DNA from: Chryseobacterium sp. 3008163
GTDB taxonomy: Bacteria > Bacteroidota > Bacteroidia > Flavobacteriales > Weeksellaceae
Direction: 5' to 3'
DNA: 64,000 bases
NCBI RefSeq assembly: GCF_003669035.1
Contig: NZ_CP033070.1
Location: 4,340,001 to 4,404,000, forward strand
The notes under the pieces were generated by a model. The model worked only from the letters and a program-made list of their open reading frames with translations. It ran no database searches and was not told where the DNA came from. Below are positions 61,419 through 64,000 of this stretch, piece after piece; within the stretch, counting starts at the first letter, position 1; each line of letters begins with the position of its first letter. The translations under genes and the position numbers were made by a program.

Positions 61419-62045
61419 ATGAGAGTAATAGATATTGAAAGCTGGAACAGAAAGGAACATTTCGAATTCTTCTCAAAAATGAAAAGTCCGTTTTTCGGAT
61501 TTACAACTGAAGTTGACTGTACAAAAGCTTATGATGATGCAAAAGAACAAGGACATTCTTTTTATGCTGTTTATCTTCACAAATCAATGATTGCCATCAA
61601 TACGGTAGATGAATTGAAACTTAGAATCGTTGACAGAAAAGTAATTTTATATGATGAAGTTCACGTCGGAGGTACTATCGGAAGACCCGACGGAACATTT
61701 GGTTTTTCATTTTTCCATTATTCAGAAGATTTCGAAACTTTTAATAAAGAATTGCAAAAGGAAGTAAAATCTGTGCAAAACTCAACAGGATTAGGAATCA
61801 GCAATGATGTTTTACCGATCAATCATATCAGACATACGACTATTCCTTGGAAATCGTTTTCTGCCATGCTTCATCCAACTAATTTTGATCCGAAAGAATG
61901 TATTCCGAAAATTACATTTGGAAAATTCAATATCCGTGATGGTAAAAAATATCTTCCTGTTTCTATCGAAGCCCATCATGGTTTAGCAGATGGAATTCAT
62001 TTGGCAAAATACTTTGAAGAGTTTGAGAGACAACTAAGTTTGTAA
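61419..62045 (+). CDS. Type A chloramphenicol acetyltransferase
   Basis: This 208-residue protein has the CAT layout: the N-terminal WNRKEHFEFF, and the active-site HHGLADG with catalytic His187 and structural Asp191. The length suits the classical CAT family (about 210-220 residues). It should acetylate the 3-OH of chloramphenicol from acetyl-CoA as a trimer; actual resistance is not shown. It follows HxlR by 30 bases and shares that transcript, which suggests inducible expression. A terminator follows. Confidence 0.85.
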   Translation: MRVIDIESWNRKEHFEFFSKMKSPFFGFTTEVDCTKAYDDAKEQGHSFYAVYLHKSMIAINTVDELKLRIVDRKVILYDEVHVGGTIGRPDGTFGFSFFHYSEDFETFNKELQKEVKSVQNSTGLGISNDVLPINHIRHTTIPWKSFSAMLHPTNFDPKECIPKITFGKFNIRDGKKYLPVSIEAHHGLADGIHLAKYFEEFERQLSL

Positions 62046-62051
62046 CATAAA

Positions 62052-62076
62052 AAAATCCTGAGCACATCAGGATTTT
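62052..62076. terminator. Bidirectional terminator
   Basis: AAAATCCTGA (62052-62061) pairs with TCAGGATTTT (62067-62076) around GCACA, with A and T runs on both sides. It lies between the convergent CAT and Nudix genes and should stop both. Confidence 0.8.
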
Positions 62077-62081
62077 TTTTA

Positions 62082-62831
62082 TTACCAGTTATTTAAACCG
62101 TTTTCTAAAGCTTTCTTATAATTATCTTCATCAAAAGAATAAAGGTCAGGAGACTTGTGGGCACCGCCACGGCGTTGCTCATCTAATTTTCTGAGAATAC
62201 CCAAATTTTTAATTTTTCTGTAGAAATTTCCTCTGTTGAGCTCTTTTCCTAAAATGGTTTCATACAATTTCTGCAATTCTGAAAGAGTGAACTTTTCAGG
62301 TAAAAGATTATAACCGATTGGTTTATACGAAATTCGTTCTCTTAAAGCGAGTAATGCTTTATCAATGATTTCGCGGTGATCCATCGCCAATTCAATTTCG
62401 TTTAGCTGGCTTAGATATACCCACTCGCACTTATCACTGAATTCGTCAATGATTAGATTTGCATTGTCAGGATTATACAAAGCATAATATCCTATAGATA
62501 CAAAACGTTGTTTGTGCCATAGAGAATCATCAAAATCTTCGAAATAAAATTCACTTCTTTTCTTTTTTCCAAAAACAGCAAATTCTTCTAGATAAACATC
62601 TGATATTCCGGCTCTTTCTTTCAAAACTCTCTTTGCAGCTTCGTCCAAATCTTCATCTTTTTTCACATATCCGCCTGGCAAAAGCCATTGTTTGCGATAG
62701 GTCATCTGAAGGAGTAGAACTTTCAATTCACTTTTATCAAAACCAAAAACTACCGGATCGGCTGACAGATGGGATAGGTAAAGGTCTTTAGCCTCTTCAG
62801 ATTTACTTAAAAATTGTTGTTGTGAATCCAT
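62082..62831 (-). CDS. NrtR-like Nudix-domain transcriptional regulator
   Basis: This 249-residue protein is built like the 30492-31232 product: Nudix fold with the degenerate box GGYVKKDEDLDEAAKRVLKE (REXXEE lost) and a C-terminal winged helix (FTLSELQKLYETILGKELNR). It is therefore probably a ligand-sensing regulator, as in the NrtR family, without hydrolase activity. The C-terminal half of the two is clearly conserved. Targets are unknown; the following region upstream is empty. Confidence 0.72.
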   Translation of the reverse strand: MDSQQQFLSKSEEAKDLYLSHLSADPVVFGFDKSELKVLLLQMTYRKQWLLPGGYVKKDEDLDEAAKRVLKERAGISDVYLEEFAVFGKKKRSEFYFEDFDDSLWHKQRFVSIGYYALYNPDNANLIIDEFSDKCEWVYLSQLNEIELAMDHREIIDKALLALRERISYKPIGYNLLPEKFTLSELQKLYETILGKELNRGNFYRKIKNLGILRKLDEQRRGGAHKSPDLYSFDEDNYKKALENGLNNW

Positions 62832-63381
62832 ATACTGTTTTGTGAATATCTAATATGACAAATTTAACATTAAAAAATTAAGAATTTCTGAAATATGGTA
62901 GATAGAATATGAATTTGGGGATTTTTTAACTTGATTTTTATCATAGTTTCCATGTGAATCAATGAGTTTTTTTATTGGTATTAAATTTTAATGTTCTAAA
63001 AATCAGCATTTTAAATTTAATATTAATTTTTATTAATATTTTCTTTGGTAATTCATCTAAACAATGTATAATTGTAATGTTTCGTTATGAAACAATGAAA
63101 AAAACACTATTATTAATTATTTATTTCAAGATATTCTTATTTGAATATCTATTGCTCGACAATAAATGAATATTCTTTTCACCTAAAGTCGAAATACAAT
63201 TTGGAATTAGATTGAAGTTTTACATGAAGTATGTTTATTGATTAAAAAAGCTTAAAAAGTAGCAGGTTACTAAAAATTCCAAACAATTTTAATGAATGTA
63301 GAAATCACCCAAAAATGGGTGCAGGAGATGTTGTGCCTTGAAAAAAGATAAAAAAAGTAAAGACAAACTATATAATAAAAC
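62832..63381. other. Intergenic region upstream of the outer-membrane receptor gene
   Basis: A 550-base, very AT-rich gap. A 6-bp hairpin, CACCCA/TGGGTG, lies at 63306-63321 about 60 bases before the receptor start, in what should be its leader. Short frames here lack coding quality. Confidence 0.4.
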
Positions 63382-64000
63382 ATGAGAAAATCTACACTTA
63401 AAATTTCAGCTTTGGGACTAATGTTTTCCTTTGCTTCAGTTTTTGGACAAGAAAAAACTGATACGCTGGCTGTAAAGAATGCACTGAATGCTGTAAAAAC
63501 AGAGGAAGGCGTAAAAACCGTGACCACTTCTTCAAAAGAAGACAACAACAGAAACGTAATGTTGAACGCAGCCAACAACACAAGTCCAAGAGACGTGAAC
63601 ATCGGTTTGCCATCAACAGTGGGTGGAATTACCATTCTTGAAAATGATTTACCTGCCGTTTATTTCTTTTGGCCGGAACTTCCGAACAAAACCTGGAGAC
63701 AAAGTGTAGGCTTGGAAAAAACAGGATTGTTGAAAATGGATCAGCTTGCAAACACAATGGGCGATCTTGGTTTTGCAGTTAATTCTTATTCTCAGACTGG
63801 AACCAAAGATTTTAAACTAAAAGGAAAATTCACGACGAGTACTTTCGGTTGGTTGCAGGGAGATGTAAATGTTTCCGGACCAATTTCTAAAAACGGCTGG
63901 ACGTACACTGTTGGTGCTTTTGCCAATTTCGACCCGAGTACTTACAAATTGGGATTTACCAGAAATGTAGATGAAACAAAAATTTTCAGAGCAGGTGTTA
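63382..64000 (+). CDS. Outer-membrane TonB-dependent receptor-like protein, partial
   Basis: The frame is open to the window edge. It starts MRKSTLKISALGLMFSFASV with a signal peptide ending SVFGQ. The part seen reads PSTVGGITILENDLPAVYFF and LPNKTWRQSVGLEKTGLLKM, then alternating strands such as NGWTYTVGAFANFDPSTYKL. This looks like the plug and first barrel strands of a TonB-dependent receptor-type outer-membrane protein. The 3' end is missing, so the subclass is not resolved. Confidence 0.65.
   Translation, partial: MRKSTLKISALGLMFSFASVFGQEKTDTLAVKNALNAVKTEEGVKTVTTSSKEDNNRNVMLNAANNTSPRDVNIGLPSTVGGITILENDLPAVYFFWPELPNKTWRQSVGLEKTGLLKMDQLANTMGDLGFAVNSYSQTGTKDFKLKGKFTTSTFGWLQGDVNVSGPISKNGWTYTVGAFANFDPSTYKLGFTRNVDETKIFRAGV

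Noticed and set aside
62975..63169. A 64-residue frame before the outer-membrane receptor gene.
   Set aside because: It is very hydrophobic and A/T-driven, with no ribosome site, no recognised family and no partner.

Overview
This window looks like chromosomal DNA of a Chryseobacterium-type flavobacterium (Bacteroidota, Weeksellaceae). This is inferred from gene content, not from rRNA, which is absent. The signs are very AT-rich DNA, a type IX secretion C-terminal sorting domain, a GLPGLI-family gene, a surface-lipoprotein signal (Cys followed by Lys and acidic residues), Bacteroidota-type TAnnTTTG -7 boxes, the serA/serC/ferredoxin neighbourhood and bacillithiol-type proteins. No tRNA, rRNA, CRISPR array, prophage or intact insertion sequence was seen.

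Layout. 1-4.3 kb is an accessory region: a secreted protein, a frameshifted 'VGINT' surface protein, two small helix-turn-helix proteins around a decayed gene, and a membrane-anchored LuxR-type regulator. 4.3-12.4 kb holds an ABC exporter, secreted proteins, a retropepsin-like protease and two M28 aminopeptidase paralogues around an RDD protein. 12.4-17.4 kb is serine biosynthesis (DUF1015, serA, serC, ferredoxin) divergent from an acyl-CoA reductase. 17.5-22.6 kb has paired secreted paralogues, a Bax-inhibitor-1 protein, a thioredoxin/peroxiredoxin group and an aspartate aminotransferase. 22.7-31.2 kb has rsmG, a surface lipoprotein-DUF922-nuclease run, a T9SS hydrolase, glutaryl-CoA dehydrogenase and an NrtR-like Nudix regulator. 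31.2-35.5 kb is a decayed island: a transposase remnant, a large surface protein, a structured leader with small ORFs, and a GLPGLI pseudogene. 35.5-45.2 kb is housekeeping: transaldolase, fabI, two outer-membrane barrels, aroB, a pseudouridine synthase, nicotinamidase and a DEAD-box helicase. 45.4-51.2 kb has a bacillithiol-linked operon and regulators. 51.2-57.2 kb is the four-gene ligase-associated DNA-repair set. 57.3-62.8 kb covers redox and detoxification genes with a TetR/rhodanese deletion scar and an HxlR-CAT operon opposite an Old Yellow Enzyme. The window ends inside an outer-membrane protein gene.

Co-acting groups: the Lhr-like helicase, PdeM phosphoesterase, ATP-dependent ligase and MBL-fold exonuclease form the known ligase-associated repair set. 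YfiT-like transferase, a DUF1569 protein and YtxJ are translationally overlapped and probably serve bacillithiol chemistry under a Crp/Fnr regulator. SerA, SerC and ferredoxin lie on one strand.

Caution: eight genes are each split by a one-base length change in a short homopolymer, including serC, a peroxiredoxin and transaldolase, which are otherwise full length. Most of these are single-base losses from A/T runs, so base-calling error is the simplest explanation. Elsewhere the gene decay looks real: the GLPGLI gene has no start, a TetR gene is fused out of frame to a rhodanese, and there are transposase and small-gene fragments. The most open-ended signals are the structured leader at 33973-34101 and the dispersed inverted-repeat families.
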